Assembly (NCBI RefSeq): GCF_000368045.1
Contig: NZ_KB849236.1
Coordinates: 727,731 to 791,730, forward strand
Source: Acinetobacter johnsonii CIP 64.6
GTDB lineage: Bacteria; Pseudomonadota; Gammaproteobacteria; Pseudomonadales; Moraxellaceae
DNA length: 64,000 nucleotides
Reading direction: 5' to 3'
Shown: positions 26,132 to 35,517 of the stretch, piece after piece
Layout: each line of letters begins with the position of its first letter
How positions within the stretch are numbered: the first letter of the stretch is position 1
Notes under the pieces: generated by a model
What the model saw: only the letters and a program-made list of their open reading frames with translations
Database searches by the model: none
What the model was told of the DNA's origin: nothing
Translations under genes and position numbers: made by a program

Positions 26132-26360
26132 ATAACGCCCTGATTTTTAATACAGTAAGAGGGATAACTTAAGATAAATTTCACTGTAAATTTGGGAAAA
26201 AATACAGTCATTTAACTCTATGCACTTTATCAAAAAATGCAGCTGCTGTGTGCTGAATTCAAGGCTTATGGATAAAACCCATAATATTCAAATTTGGCAT
26301 TTTGTGGGGCAGACTGATGAAGTTTTAAGCTGAGCAATGAAACTACTTTTTCATAGAGAT

Positions 26361-26395
26361 AAAAAAAAGAGCATGCAAAAGCATGCTCTTTTTTT
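26361..26395 (-). terminator. Terminator after rplI
   Basis: GAGCATGC-AAAA-GCATGCTC with A- and T-runs on both sides, eight bases past the rplI stop. The rest of the rplI-dnaB gap (26132-26360) holds no gene and presumably the dnaB promoter. Confidence 0.88.
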
Positions 26396-26403
26396 GCAAG
26401 AAA

Positions 26404-26850
26404 TTACTCAGATACGATAGTAACGAGAACTTCAGCAACAACATCATGGTGCAATTGGATTGCGATGTTGAATTCGCCAGTGTGACGAAGTGCACCGTTC
26501 GGTAAGCGAACTTCTGCACGGTCAACTTCAAGACCAGCATTTGTTAACGCGTCAGCGATATCACGAGTACCGATAGAACCGAATAGTTTACCTTCGTCAC
26601 CAGCTTTCGCAGTGATTACGATGTTAACTTCGTCTAATTGGCTAGCACGTGCTTGAGCAGCAGCTAAAACATCAGCTTCAGCTTTCTCAAGTTCAGCGCG
26701 ACGAGCTTCAAAAGCAGCAGTGTTAGCTTCAGTAGCAGCTACTGCTTGACCTTGAGGGATAAGGTAGTTGCGGCCGTAACCAGCTTTAACTGAAACTTTA
26801 TCGCCTAATTTACCAAGGTTTTTAATGCGTTGTAATAAGATAATATCCAC
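26404..26850 (-). CDS. rplI: 50S ribosomal protein L9
   Basis: L9 binds 23S rRNA and extends from the large subunit near the L1 stalk. The 148-residue product has the N-domain signature MDIILLQRIKNLGKLGDKV then GYGRNYLIPQGQAVAAT, a long connecting helix (about 40-75) and a C-terminal domain with GKLFGSIGTRDIADAL. It is the third gene of rpsF-rpsR-rplI, with a 9-bp gap from rpsR. Confidence 0.98.
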   Translation of the reverse strand: MDIILLQRIKNLGKLGDKVSVKAGYGRNYLIPQGQAVAATEANTAAFEARRAELEKAEADVLAAAQARASQLDEVNIVITAKAGDEGKLFGSIGTRDIADALTNAGLEVDRAEVRLPNGALRHTGEFNIAIQLHHDVVAEVLVTIVSE

Positions 26851-26859
26851 AGCTCAACC

Positions 26860-27087
26860 TCACTTATGATTGTCAGTGTAAGGGATCAAAGACAAGTAGC
26901 GAGCTTGTTTAATAGCAAGCGCTAATTGACGTTGGTAACGAGCTTTAGTACCTGTAATACGGCTAGGAACAATCTTGCCGTTTTCAGTGATGTACTGTTT
27001 TAAAGTGTCGATATCTTTGTAGTCGATGTACGTAACGTTCTCAGCTGTAAAGCGGCAGAACTTGCGACGACGGTAAAAACGTGCCAT
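26860..27087 (-). CDS. rpsR: 30S ribosomal protein S18
   Basis: S18 binds the 16S central domain as a dimer with S6. The 75-residue product begins MARFYRRRKFCRFTAENV and has the conserved ITGTKARYQRQLALAIKQAR near the C-terminus. It sits 11 bp after rpsF on the same strand, so its stoichiometry with S6 is assured by co-transcription. Confidence 0.98.
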   Translation of the reverse strand: MARFYRRRKFCRFTAENVTYIDYKDIDTLKQYITENGKIVPSRITGTKARYQRQLALAIKQARYLSLIPYTDNHK

Positions 27088-27098
27088 TGATGTTCTCC

Positions 27099-27485
27099 TT
27101 ATGCTTCAGCAGAGTCTTGAGCTTGTTGTGCTTCTTCACGTTGAGCTTTACGCGCACGTTTTTCTTCAGCACTCTTAGCCAATAGTGACTCTTCAGTGAT
27201 AGCGTTCTCACGACGGATGATAAGGCTACGAATAATTGCATCGTTGTAACGGAACAATTCTTCTAACTCATCAAGAGTAGTTTGACCACACTCAACATTC
27301 ATAAGAATGTAGTGAGCTTTGTGGATCTTGTTGATTGGGTAAGCCAATTGACGACGGCCCCAGTCTTCAAGACGGTGAATTTGACCTTCAGCTTCTTTGA
27401 TGTGAGTTAGGTAGCGTTCTACCATACCAACGACTTGATCGCTTTGATCAGGGTGTACTAAAAGTACGATTTCGTAATGACGCAT
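27099..27485 (-). CDS. rpsF: 30S ribosomal protein S6
   Basis: S6 pairs with S18 in the small-subunit platform. The 128-residue product begins MRHYEIVLLVHPDQSDQVVG, with the conserved RRQLAYPINKIHKAHYILM at about 44-62, and ends in a charged, low-complexity tail (EKRARKAQREEAQQAQDSAE) that varies between species. It leads the operon rpsF-rpsR-rplI; TAAGGAG lies just upstream of ATG 27485. Confidence 0.98.
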   Translation of the reverse strand: MRHYEIVLLVHPDQSDQVVGMVERYLTHIKEAEGQIHRLEDWGRRQLAYPINKIHKAHYILMNVECGQTTLDELEELFRYNDAIIRSLIIRRENAITEESLLAKSAEEKRARKAQREEAQQAQDSAEA

Positions 27486-27629
27486 TGTCAGCTCCTTACG
27501 GTTTAAACAGCCCCTAACAAAAAAGTTGTTAGAAGCAAGGAGTCACAACCTAGGTTGTGTCGCATTAGATGCGAAGGGGGAATTTTAGAGACTTTGCTCG
27601 CCAAATTCAAGAACTTCTCTTAAAAAGCC
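27486..27629 (-). promoter_or_regulatory. rpsF operon leader with two inverted repeats
   Basis: The upstream region of rpsF holds a perfect 16-bp palindrome, CACAACCTAGGTTGTG (27544-27559), and a second inverted repeat, CTAACAA at 27514-27520 against TTGTTAG at 27526-27532. Leaders of rpsF operons can fold into S6:S18-binding autoregulatory RNA; whether this one has that motif could not be established by eye. It also covers the end of the upstream lipoprotein gene's transcript. Confidence 0.5.
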
Positions 27630-28385
27630 CTAATTATTTTGAGGTTTTGAGCGTAAAAGGAAGACGACATAGCCTTTAAAGTTCGGATCATTTTCAAGCT
27701 TGGGCGGTCTATGCCACTCACCATATTGAACAATGCCAATTTTATAAGGCAGTTTTAGTGCTGAAACTTTTTTTAGATAAGCTGCATAGTTGGGTATGGT
27801 GGTTGAACTTTGATAAGTTTGAATGACCAACTCGTCGATGGTGTTATTCAGGAGGTTTAAAGTCTCCTGATTTGTCACATTGGTCCAGTCCATTAAACCC
27901 GTGATACTGAGTTGATAGTGCTGCGGCAATTGTTTTCTTAATTGACTTAAGAATAGCGCATATTGGTGAATGTGTTTGGTTTTGGCATCGAAATCAATTT
28001 GTATGCCTTGAATATGATTCCCTGCATTTTCCCATTGCTGAACGCGTTTTAAAATTTGTGTAAGTTCTTGGCCCTGCCAGTCTAAATGATAATTACGAAA
28101 AACTAGCCACACCTTTTGCTGAGGAATTTTTAAGACGCTTACGCCTTGCGGTATAAGTTTAGAGTGATGTGTTTGGGAGTCTAAACGGATTTCACCTTGT
28201 AAAATATAAAGTTCTTTAGCCACTTTTAGGTAAGGGGCAGATGAAATATTGCCCCAAATCCAAAATGCATCATAGTCTTCGGTATTTACCGAACCAAATG
28301 TTGAAGCTGGCTGACTCGGCTGACAAGCCATGATACTCAGCATACAGATCAACGTCATAACAACGGAAAAAATCTGCTTCAACAT
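27630..28385 (-). CDS. DUF3142-like lipoprotein
   Basis: The 251-residue protein has a lipoprotein signal, MLKQIFSVVMTLICMLSIMAC, with the likely lipidated Cys at 21. The mature part resembles DUF3142: FWIWGNISSAPYLK (~46-59), then GIQIDFDAKTKHIHQYALFLSQLR (about 130-153), LSITGLMDW and IDELVIQTYQS, a pattern like a TIM-barrel glycosidase-type fold. The end YKIGIVQYGEWH is also typical. It follows the large 702-residue gene by 6 bp on the same strand, so the two are likely partners in the periplasm. The role is unknown. Confidence 0.75.
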   Translation of the reverse strand: MLKQIFSVVMTLICMLSIMACQPSQPASTFGSVNTEDYDAFWIWGNISSAPYLKVAKELYILQGEIRLDSQTHHSKLIPQGVSVLKIPQQKVWLVFRNYHLDWQGQELTQILKRVQQWENAGNHIQGIQIDFDAKTKHIHQYALFLSQLRKQLPQHYQLSITGLMDWTNVTNQETLNLLNNTIDELVIQTYQSSTTIPNYAAYLKKVSALKLPYKIGIVQYGEWHRPPKLENDPNFKGYVVFLLRSKPQNN

Positions 28386-28391
28386 ATAGTC

Positions 28392-30500
28392 TTACCAGTA
28401 ATACTTTAAAGATTGTGCCCAAGAAGTACTTGGGTAGTCACGTTTAATGTGGTCGAACCATTGTTTACGGGTGGATTTTTCAACTTCTGCATCCTGACAG
28501 TCATTCATCCCGCTTGGTGAATAACACATGATTGAGCGATAAAGCGCATACGCTTTTAAATCAGGTACAGAACTGGATTTGATGATGTCCTTATACACTT
28601 GACCACGGGCAAAAATTGCACCTTGGAAGCTGGAAGTTTCTTTTTCTAAAGCGGTGACATAGCTTATGTTGTAGCCTTGAGTCGAGCGTGCATATTCGCC
28701 CAAACAAAGTCGGAGCTTTAAATCTTGAGATGAATTTTCAAGTTTTTGAGTCAGGCTGAATAAATCGGGGCATTGAATCTGTGGCGTGATTTTTGTTCCT
28801 ACCCAAATGAAATCACTGAAAGGCGGTTGGTTTTTATAATTTTTATATGTTTCTGAGTCATATTTATACTTCGCGACATCTTGTGGTAGCAGTACAAAGG
28901 CTTGATTAAACAGTTTAAAGTTCTGATGCACCAATGATTTTTGCAAAGTTTTATATAAAGCTAAATTTTTTTGATCTGTATTTGATGCTTTGCTCTGTAC
29001 AATTTGCATTAAGCTTTTTTCATTAGCTTCATTTTCAATAAAGCTTTTTTGCAATGAAGCTTGTTTGATTTTAGCATCTGAACCGATAAAGGCGCTGGCA
29101 TTTTGCTGTTGGGTATAATGTGGATATAGCATCAGTTCAAATAAGCCACGCTGTTCAATGGATTTTGATTGACTCATCCAACCTTCCCAGTATTGCTGCG
29201 CATTTTGAGTTTGTCCGAGTTTCTCTAGAATACGACCTTTTAACAAGATTTGACTGAGTTGAAGGTAACTATTAATTGAAGTAGAGGAATGTTCTGGCAA
29301 ATATTTTAAAGCTTCGGCTGGTTTGTTCTGCACAAAGAATAAGTGATTGGCTTGTAGGTATTGGAACAGTTCTGGCTGACTCTTAAATAGTGTTTTTTGG
29401 TTGTTGAGTTCAGACCAGCTTAAGACTTTATCTTCTGCTGATGTTGCCTGACGCATTTGCATTAAATCTGAAATGGTCAGAAAGAATGGATCTTTTAGAT
29501 TTTTTGGATTGAATGAGCGGCTTTGAAAAACATGGCGATCTATTTCAAAGACTAGATTATCGAGCTCTAAATTATAGTATTTGGAATCGGGATGATTGAT
29601 TTGCCATGCGAGTTCGCTGGTCAGGAGTTCGGTATTTCCACTCAGCCAATAACAACGACGCAGTAAACCGCGTGCGCTTGCCGCATATTTTCCCTCAGGA
29701 AAGCGTTTGAAGTAGGTAGTGATATGCTCATAGGTGTTTTTGAGTAAAGTCTGATCTACTTTATCGGTTTTTAAGTCGCCATATTTGCCGACACCCGACT
29801 GATAGCTTTCATTGAGGCTGCTACGAATCAACATATATTGCGATGTTTCTTTGATCCAAGGCTGATCAACCGTAGTTAAAACTGAGTAAATTTTAGTAGC
29901 TGTGGAAAAGTTACTGTTGTAAAAGGCAATGGTTGCATTTAAATAAGACGCATACTGACGTGCTTGTATAGACCAGTTCGGATTGACTTGGATGAGGGCA
30001 AGATCACGGTCACAGGCCGAGATATTCTGTCTTCCTTGAATTAGTAAATCTTTTTCCGCTTTGCTGAGATTTTTGTCAGCTTTCACCTGCTGGGTAAATT
30101 GATCCGCACCATTGTCTAGACTACTGCAATGTTCTTGGTAGGGTGTTTTTTGATTGCTCGGTTTTAATCGGGCATTCGGTCGTTTATTGGTTACGCTTTG
30201 AAACAATGTTTTAGCTGCAAATGGTACGTTGCTATATTCAGTTTCCCAAAGCGGACCATTTGGCTGATTAAAATTCAATTTGGCCAAGCCCATGTCGCTC
30301 AGAAGTAAAAGCATATTGGTTTGATTGTCATTGGCGGGCGTGAGAGCAGGCAAATTGTCACAGGCTGTATAGACATTGGTTTGAATGTTGGTCGATGGGT
30401 AGCAAGAAACATCGAAACCAGAAAAACTGTGTGTGCTATAAGCAAGAGTGATAGGGAAGAGACTAATAAAAATAGATTTTTTAAAAAATTGTGATGGCAT
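28392..30500 (-). CDS. Large exported helical-repeat protein, unknown function
   Basis: The 702-residue protein begins with a signal peptide (KKSIFISLFPITLAYSTHSFS). The remainder is mostly helical, with TPR/SEL1-like stretches such as YASYLNATIAFYNSNFSTAT and GKYAASARGLLRRCYWLSGN, and several cysteines. It is likely periplasmic or outer-membrane associated. It is translated 6 bp ahead of the DUF3142-like lipoprotein, so the pair probably works together. I do not recognise a specific family or enzyme motif. Confidence 0.75.
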   Translation of the reverse strand: MPSQFFKKSIFISLFPITLAYSTHSFSGFDVSCYPSTNIQTNVYTACDNLPALTPANDNQTNMLLLLSDMGLAKLNFNQPNGPLWETEYSNVPFAAKTLFQSVTNKRPNARLKPSNQKTPYQEHCSSLDNGADQFTQQVKADKNLSKAEKDLLIQGRQNISACDRDLALIQVNPNWSIQARQYASYLNATIAFYNSNFSTATKIYSVLTTVDQPWIKETSQYMLIRSSLNESYQSGVGKYGDLKTDKVDQTLLKNTYEHITTYFKRFPEGKYAASARGLLRRCYWLSGNTELLTSELAWQINHPDSKYYNLELDNLVFEIDRHVFQSRSFNPKNLKDPFFLTISDLMQMRQATSAEDKVLSWSELNNQKTLFKSQPELFQYLQANHLFFVQNKPAEALKYLPEHSSTSINSYLQLSQILLKGRILEKLGQTQNAQQYWEGWMSQSKSIEQRGLFELMLYPHYTQQQNASAFIGSDAKIKQASLQKSFIENEANEKSLMQIVQSKASNTDQKNLALYKTLQKSLVHQNFKLFNQAFVLLPQDVAKYKYDSETYKNYKNQPPFSDFIWVGTKITPQIQCPDLFSLTQKLENSSQDLKLRLCLGEYARSTQGYNISYVTALEKETSSFQGAIFARGQVYKDIIKSSSVPDLKAYALYRSIMCYSPSGMNDCQDAEVEKSTRKQWFDHIKRDYPSTSWAQSLKYYW

Positions 30501-30583
30501 TTTGATTGCATAGCATGAGTTATTGTTGTGTCTGCTATGGTAACAACTTAAAGACTAGACTTAAATATTGAATAAGTTGAAAT

Positions 30584-30613
30584 AAAAAAGATAGAGAGAA
30601 CTCTATCTTTTTT
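30584..30613 (-). terminator. Terminator after cyoE
   Basis: AAAAAAGATAGAG-AGAA-CTCTATCTTTTTT overlaps the last bases of cyoE and can end the cyo operon on the minus strand. It is symmetrical and could act in both directions. Confidence 0.85.
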
Positions 30614-31490
30614 AAAACAGCGGCAAATGTGGCGCAGGTGAGACATAGCTAAAACTAAAACTAAAACTTAATGCAGTAATTAAAATTACTGAATATAAGA
30701 AATAGCGTTTTGCCCAAACCTGATCATTTTCAGCTTTAAAACCAATGATTGATAAATATACCCAATAAGCACAGAGTGCGTTAAAGGTGATAAGAAAAAA
30801 CATATTGGTATAGCCAAAACAATACAAACCATTTAACACCGCAGCAAACAACAAGACATAAATCAAGCTTTCAACTTTCGTGCGGAAAATTGAACGTGCT
30901 ACAGGTAAAATTGGAATGCCTGCATTTTTATAGTCGTCAAAGCGGTATACCGCAATTCCCCATGAATGAGGCATTTGCCAAAGTGCATATGCTAAGAAAA
31001 GCAACAATGCGGCAACATCAAATTCATTGGTCACAGCTGTATAGCCGATCACTGGTGGACTAGCACCAGAAATACTTCCAATCACGGTTTGGTGAATGGA
31101 TGTGCGTTTGCTCCATAGACTATAAAAAATCACATAAACCAAAAAACCAAGTACAGCAAAGCCAAAGGCATAAGCATTAACAAAGAACCAGAGTAGGGCG
31201 AAACCTAATATTCCAAGCACAGCAGAAAATGCCAAAGCAACGGAAGGACTGATGGTTTTTTTAACTAATGCACGGTTCATCGTCCGTTCCATCTTTTGAT
31301 CAATATCTTGATCAATGACGTTATTGACGACACAGCCAGAAGCAACAACCAGTGTTGTACCAAGTAGGGTGATGAGAAGAAGGAGGAAATCTACAGACCC
31401 CTGAGCGGCTAAAAAGAAGCCGCCCAGAGTGGTAACGAAGTTACCAAAGAGAATTCCTGGTTTAGTCAGGAATAAATACTTTTTCAACAT
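30612..31490 (-). CDS. cyoE: Protoheme IX farnesyltransferase (heme O synthase)
   Basis: CyoE adds the farnesyl chain to heme B, giving the heme O needed by cytochrome bo3 oxidase. The 292-residue protein has about nine membrane segments and the prenyltransferase motif NNVIDQDIDQKMERT at about 56-70 (Asp-rich site). It is the last gene of the cyo operon, 10 bp after cyoD, in the standard order A-B-C-D-E. Confidence 0.97.
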   Translation of the reverse strand: MLKKYLFLTKPGILFGNFVTTLGGFFLAAQGSVDFLLLLITLLGTTLVVASGCVVNNVIDQDIDQKMERTMNRALVKKTISPSVALAFSAVLGILGFALLWFFVNAYAFGFAVLGFLVYVIFYSLWSKRTSIHQTVIGSISGASPPVIGYTAVTNEFDVAALLLFLAYALWQMPHSWGIAVYRFDDYKNAGIPILPVARSIFRTKVESLIYVLLFAAVLNGLYCFGYTNMFFLITFNALCAYWVYLSIIGFKAENDQVWAKRYFLYSVILITALSFSFSFSYVSPAPHLPLF

Positions 31491-31500
31491 GACGATCAGT

Positions 31501-31827
31501 TTAGATCATCATGTTGTAGTGTAAGTAGTTCATAATCCATACAGAGCCGACTAGAAGTACAGCAATACAAAGTACTGTATAGATAAATGCAATCACGTTC
31601 CAACGTTGCTCTGAAGATGAGTTCATGTGCAAGAAGTAAACTAATTGAACTAGAACCTGAGCAACCGCTGTAATTGCGATAACCGCCATAACAATACCGC
31701 GACCAAAACCACCAGCCATTACCATACCGAATGGAATTACGGTCAGGATAACTGAAAGGATAAAGCCGATCGTGTATTGCTTGGTGTTACCGTGTGAAGC
31801 ACCAGCTGAGTTATGATCGTGACTCAT
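31501..31827 (-). CDS. cyoD: Cytochrome bo3 ubiquinol oxidase subunit IV
   Basis: CyoD is a small accessory membrane subunit. The 108-residue product starts MSHDHNSAGASHG and has three hydrophobic segments. The start at 31827 is chosen because its ATG overlaps the cyoC stop (TAATG) and family members begin MSH; the open frame extends 15 residues further into cyoC. Confidence 0.95.
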   Translation of the reverse strand: MSHDHNSAGASHGNTKQYTIGFILSVILTVIPFGMVMAGGFGRGIVMAVIAITAVAQVLVQLVYFLHMNSSSEQRWNVIAFIYTVLCIAVLLVGSVWIMNYLHYNMMI

Positions 31828-32447
31828 TATAGAACTCCCATCAAGTAAACTACGCTGAATACACAGATCCAAACGATGTCAAGGAAGTGCCAGAACAAGC
31901 TTAGGCAAGCAAGACGACGAGTGTTTGGAAGAGTCAAACCATTTTTCTTGATCTGAATCATCAAAATGATCATCCATACCAAACCTGAAGTTACGTGAAT
32001 ACCGTGCGTACCTACTAAAGTAAAGAACGACGATAAAAACGCACTTACGCTTGGACCGTGGCCAGCATGAACTAAGTGATTAAACTCATATAGTTCCATG
32101 CCGATGAATGAAGCACCGAATAACCAAGTGATCGCTAACCAAGTTAAAACTTGGTTGACGTTCTTTTTGTATGCAGCAAGAACCGCAAAACCAAAAGTTA
32201 CAGAAGAGATCAAGAGAGCGAAAGTTTCAGTTAAAACGAAACCTAAAGACTCACCGAATAATTCTTTTGCACTTGGTGTGCCCATAGGCACATGGCTACT
32301 TAAAACAGCGAATGCAATGAAGAGTGTACCGAATAGAATCAAGTCACTCATCAAATAAGTCCAAAAACCAAAGACGGTGATGTCAGTATCATCGTGGTGA
32401 TGATGCTCATCGTGTCCGTGGTTTTCGTGATGAAGTACGTCAGCCAT
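31827..32447 (-). CDS. cyoC: Cytochrome bo3 ubiquinol oxidase subunit III
   Basis: The 206-residue subunit has five membrane segments. A His-rich N-terminus (HHENHGHDEHHHHDD, residues 6-20) precedes FGFWTYLMSDLILFGTLFIAF. It belongs to the COX3 family. Its stop overlaps the cyoD start, giving translational coupling; it lies 4 bp after cyoB. Confidence 0.97.
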   Translation of the reverse strand: MADVLHHENHGHDEHHHHDDTDITVFGFWTYLMSDLILFGTLFIAFAVLSSHVPMGTPSAKELFGESLGFVLTETFALLISSVTFGFAVLAAYKKNVNQVLTWLAITWLFGASFIGMELYEFNHLVHAGHGPSVSAFLSSFFTLVGTHGIHVTSGLVWMIILMIQIKKNGLTLPNTRRLACLSLFWHFLDIVWICVFSVVYLMGVL

Positions 32448-32451
32448 TGTC

Positions 32452-34440
32452 TTAGTCCTTCTTCAAATGTTTTTCAAGAATCGCGTAACGTTCATTTTCA
32501 ATACGCTCAACTTCAGCAGCAGGAACATAGTAGTCCACTTTCTTCGTAAACGAAGACACGATGAAGCTGATAATAGCAGCGATGAACATTACAACAACTA
32601 ACCACCAGATATGCCAGATTAAACCAAAGCCCATAACAGTAATGAACATGGCAATCACAACACCAGCAGCACGATTCGTTGGCATATGAATGTCTTCGTA
32701 TGAAGTAGGTTTCGCATATGCTACGCCATTCTCTTTGTCATTCCAGAACGTATCAATACCATTGATTGTTGGAAGATGAGCAAAGTTGTAGAACGGAGCA
32801 GGAGACGAAGTCGCCCATTCAAGTGTACGACCATCCCATGGATCGCCTGTAAGGTCGAGGTTGTCGTTGCGTTGTAAGTAACCAACAACAATCTGCATAA
32901 CGAAACATGCAATACCAATCGCGACTAACACAGAACCGAAGAATGCAATAGCAATGTACGGATCCCATTCAGGGTTGTCATATGTATTCAAACGACGAGT
33001 CATACCCATGAAACCAAGGATATAAAGTGGCATGAATGCGAAGTAGAAACCGAAGAACCAGAACCAGAACGCAGCTTTACCCCATGCTTCATTGAGCTTC
33101 CAACCAAACATTTTCGGCCAGTAGAAAATGATGCCGGCAAACATACCAAACACCACACCACCGATAATTACGTTATGGAAGTGAGCAATCAAGAACAATG
33201 AGTTGTGTACAAGGAAGTCCGCAGGTGGAACCGCCATTAATACACCAGTTAAACCGCCGATACCGAATGTTACAAGGAAGCCAAGCGTCCATAACATAGG
33301 AGTAGTGAAGGTGATACGACCCTTATACATTGTGAATAACCAAGAGAAGATTTTCACACCTGTAGGAATCGCAATAACCATGGTCATGATACCGAAGAAC
33401 GCATTCACGTTCGCACCAGCACCCATGGTGAAGAAGTGGTGAAGCCATACTACGAACGCAAGTACTGTGATCGCAATTGTTGCATACACCATTGATTTGT
33501 AACCGAACAACGTTTTACGAGAGAACGTTGATACAACTTCAGAGTAAATACCAAATGCTGGTAATACTAAGATGTAAACTTCTGGGTGACCCCATGTCCA
33601 AATCAAGTTTACATACAACATTGGGCTACCACCCATGTCATTTGTAAAGAAGTGGAAACCGAAGTAACGGTCAAGCGTTAACATCGCAATTGTTGCTGTT
33701 AACACTGGGAATGACGCAATGATCAATACAGCTGTACACAAAGATGTCCAAGTAAAGATCGGCATGTCCATAAGTGACATACCAGGCGCGCGCATTTTAA
33801 TGATGGTAACGAAGAAGTTAACACCCGTTAATAGCGTACCTAAACCTGAAATCTGAAGTGCCCAGATATAGTAGTCCACACCCACGCCTGGAGAGTATTC
33901 GATACCTGAAAGAGGAGGATAAGCCATCCAACCTGTTGCAGCGAATTCACCAATTGCAAGAGATGCCATCATTAAGCCTGCAGCACCAGCAAATAACCAG
34001 AAGCTTAGAGAGTTTAATAATGGGAAGGCAACGTCACGTGCACCAATTTGAAGTGGTACAGAGATGTTCATTAAGCCAACAACTAGACCCATTGCTACGA
34101 AGAAGATCATGATTACACCGTGTGCGGTGAAGATCTGATCGTAGTGTTCTGGGTGTAAATAACCTTCACCGCCACCTTTTGCAAGGAACAGTTGAAGACG
34201 CATCATAATCGCATCGGCGAAACCACGCAAAAGCATGATGATCGATACGAAAAGATACATGATACCAATTTTTTTATGGTCGACTGATGTGAACCATTCG
34301 TTCCACAAGTAGCCCCATTTTTTAAAGTAGGTAATACCAGCAACAACTGCGATACCACCTAAGATCATCATTGCAACTGTGACCAGTACAATTGGATCGT
34401 GCGGAATAACGTCCGGACCTAACTTACCTAAGAAGCTCAT
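32452..34440 (-). CDS. cyoB: Cytochrome bo3 ubiquinol oxidase subunit I
   Basis: CyoB is the catalytic heme-copper subunit that reduces oxygen and pumps protons. The 662-residue product has the expected ligands: His in FTAHGVIMIFF, the CuB site and cross-linked Tyr in WTWGHPEVYILVLPAFG, the His pair in VVWLHHFFTMG, and the heme ligands in LIAHFHNVIIGG. About 15 membrane segments are present. The length matches E. coli CyoB (663). Confidence 0.98.
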   Translation of the reverse strand: MSFLGKLGPDVIPHDPIVLVTVAMMILGGIAVVAGITYFKKWGYLWNEWFTSVDHKKIGIMYLFVSIIMLLRGFADAIMMRLQLFLAKGGGEGYLHPEHYDQIFTAHGVIMIFFVAMGLVVGLMNISVPLQIGARDVAFPLLNSLSFWLFAGAAGLMMASLAIGEFAATGWMAYPPLSGIEYSPGVGVDYYIWALQISGLGTLLTGVNFFVTIIKMRAPGMSLMDMPIFTWTSLCTAVLIIASFPVLTATIAMLTLDRYFGFHFFTNDMGGSPMLYVNLIWTWGHPEVYILVLPAFGIYSEVVSTFSRKTLFGYKSMVYATIAITVLAFVVWLHHFFTMGAGANVNAFFGIMTMVIAIPTGVKIFSWLFTMYKGRITFTTPMLWTLGFLVTFGIGGLTGVLMAVPPADFLVHNSLFLIAHFHNVIIGGVVFGMFAGIIFYWPKMFGWKLNEAWGKAAFWFWFFGFYFAFMPLYILGFMGMTRRLNTYDNPEWDPYIAIAFFGSVLVAIGIACFVMQIVVGYLQRNDNLDLTGDPWDGRTLEWATSSPAPFYNFAHLPTINGIDTFWNDKENGVAYAKPTSYEDIHMPTNRAAGVVIAMFITVMGFGLIWHIWWLVVVMFIAAIISFIVSSFTKKVDYYVPAAEVERIENERYAILEKHLKKD

Positions 34441-34443
34441 GTC

Positions 34444-35517
34444 TTATTCCCCTACAACTGATGAAGCAGGTTCAACAGCGGCATGTGCTTCAGATGAAGC
34501 AGCCCCGTGAGCACCCGCAGTCGCTGAGTGATCAGCACCGTGATAGTTGCTCATATATTTGCTGATGACTGACTTAAACAAGCCTTCCTCTACAGAAGAG
34601 TAGTAAGTCACAGGGTGTGGCTTAGTTGGATAAGGCTTCATTGCCTCAGCAGCAGCCTTCTCTTCAGGAGTTTTTGCTTTTGAAATCAAAACTTCAATTT
34701 GGTGTTTACCACGGTTACCGTCACGTAAAGACTCAAATTCAGCTTGATCTAAAATTGTTTTTTGTACAGCTTTAGGATTAATGCTTGTACCGTTACCTGC
34801 TTTAACTGCAGCAACCCATTCAGCGAATTGAGCGTCAGTTACAGAGTGAGCACGGAAGCGCATTTGCGAGAAGCCGTAGCCTGAATAGTTTGAAGAGAAA
34901 CCGCGGTAGCCTTCAGCTGGGCTAGTTCCATCTGCTAACAAATTCAAGTGCGTTTGCATGCCTGCCATTGCATAAATTTGACCACCTAACGCAGGGATGA
35001 AGAACGAGTTCATCGTGAAGTTAGAGGTAATTTTAAGTGCAACTGGAGTTTTTTCAGGGAAACGAATTTCGTTAACCGTCGCAATGTTAAGATCAGGGTA
35101 AATGAAGATCCATTTAAACTGTTCTGCAATGACTTGAATATTTACAGGTGCTTTATCAGATTCGAGTGGGCGGTAAGGGTCATACTTGTGTGAACCCCAC
35201 CAAGTTAACCAAGCCAGAATACCAATAATAATGACAGGAATACCCCAAACTACAATTTCAATTGCAGTAGAGTGTGCCCATGTAGGTTTATAGTCTGCAT
35301 CTTTATTCGACGCGCGATATTTCCAACCAAACCATAATGCCATTACGACTGATGGAATAACCACCAATAGCATTAAATAGATCGCAGTCATCATTAAGTC
35401 AGATTGACCTTGTGCAACTGGACCTTTTGAGTTTAGAAGTACCATATCACCACCACACCCAGTTAAGAGCGCGGCGATCGCAGATAAAGACAATACAGCT
35501 AAAATCGTTTGTCTCAT
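34444..35517 (-). CDS. cyoA: Cytochrome bo3 ubiquinol oxidase subunit II
   Basis: CyoA has 357 residues with a lipoprotein signal (SAIAALLTGCGGD, Cys about 21), two membrane helices and a periplasmic cupredoxin-like domain (FKWIFIYPDLNIATVNEIRFP onward). As usual for quinol oxidases the CuA ligands are absent. Compared with E. coli CyoA (315) it has an extra His/Ala-rich C-terminal tail (YHGADHSATAGAHGAAS). It is the first gene of cyoABCDE, with spacings of 3-10 bp or overlaps. Confidence 0.97.
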   Translation of the reverse strand: MRQTILAVLSLSAIAALLTGCGGDMVLLNSKGPVAQGQSDLMMTAIYLMLLVVIPSVVMALWFGWKYRASNKDADYKPTWAHSTAIEIVVWGIPVIIIGILAWLTWWGSHKYDPYRPLESDKAPVNIQVIAEQFKWIFIYPDLNIATVNEIRFPEKTPVALKITSNFTMNSFFIPALGGQIYAMAGMQTHLNLLADGTSPAEGYRGFSSNYSGYGFSQMRFRAHSVTDAQFAEWVAAVKAGNGTSINPKAVQKTILDQAEFESLRDGNRGKHQIEVLISKAKTPEEKAAAEAMKPYPTKPHPVTYYSSVEEGLFKSVISKYMSNYHGADHSATAGAHGAASSEAHAAVEPASSVVGE

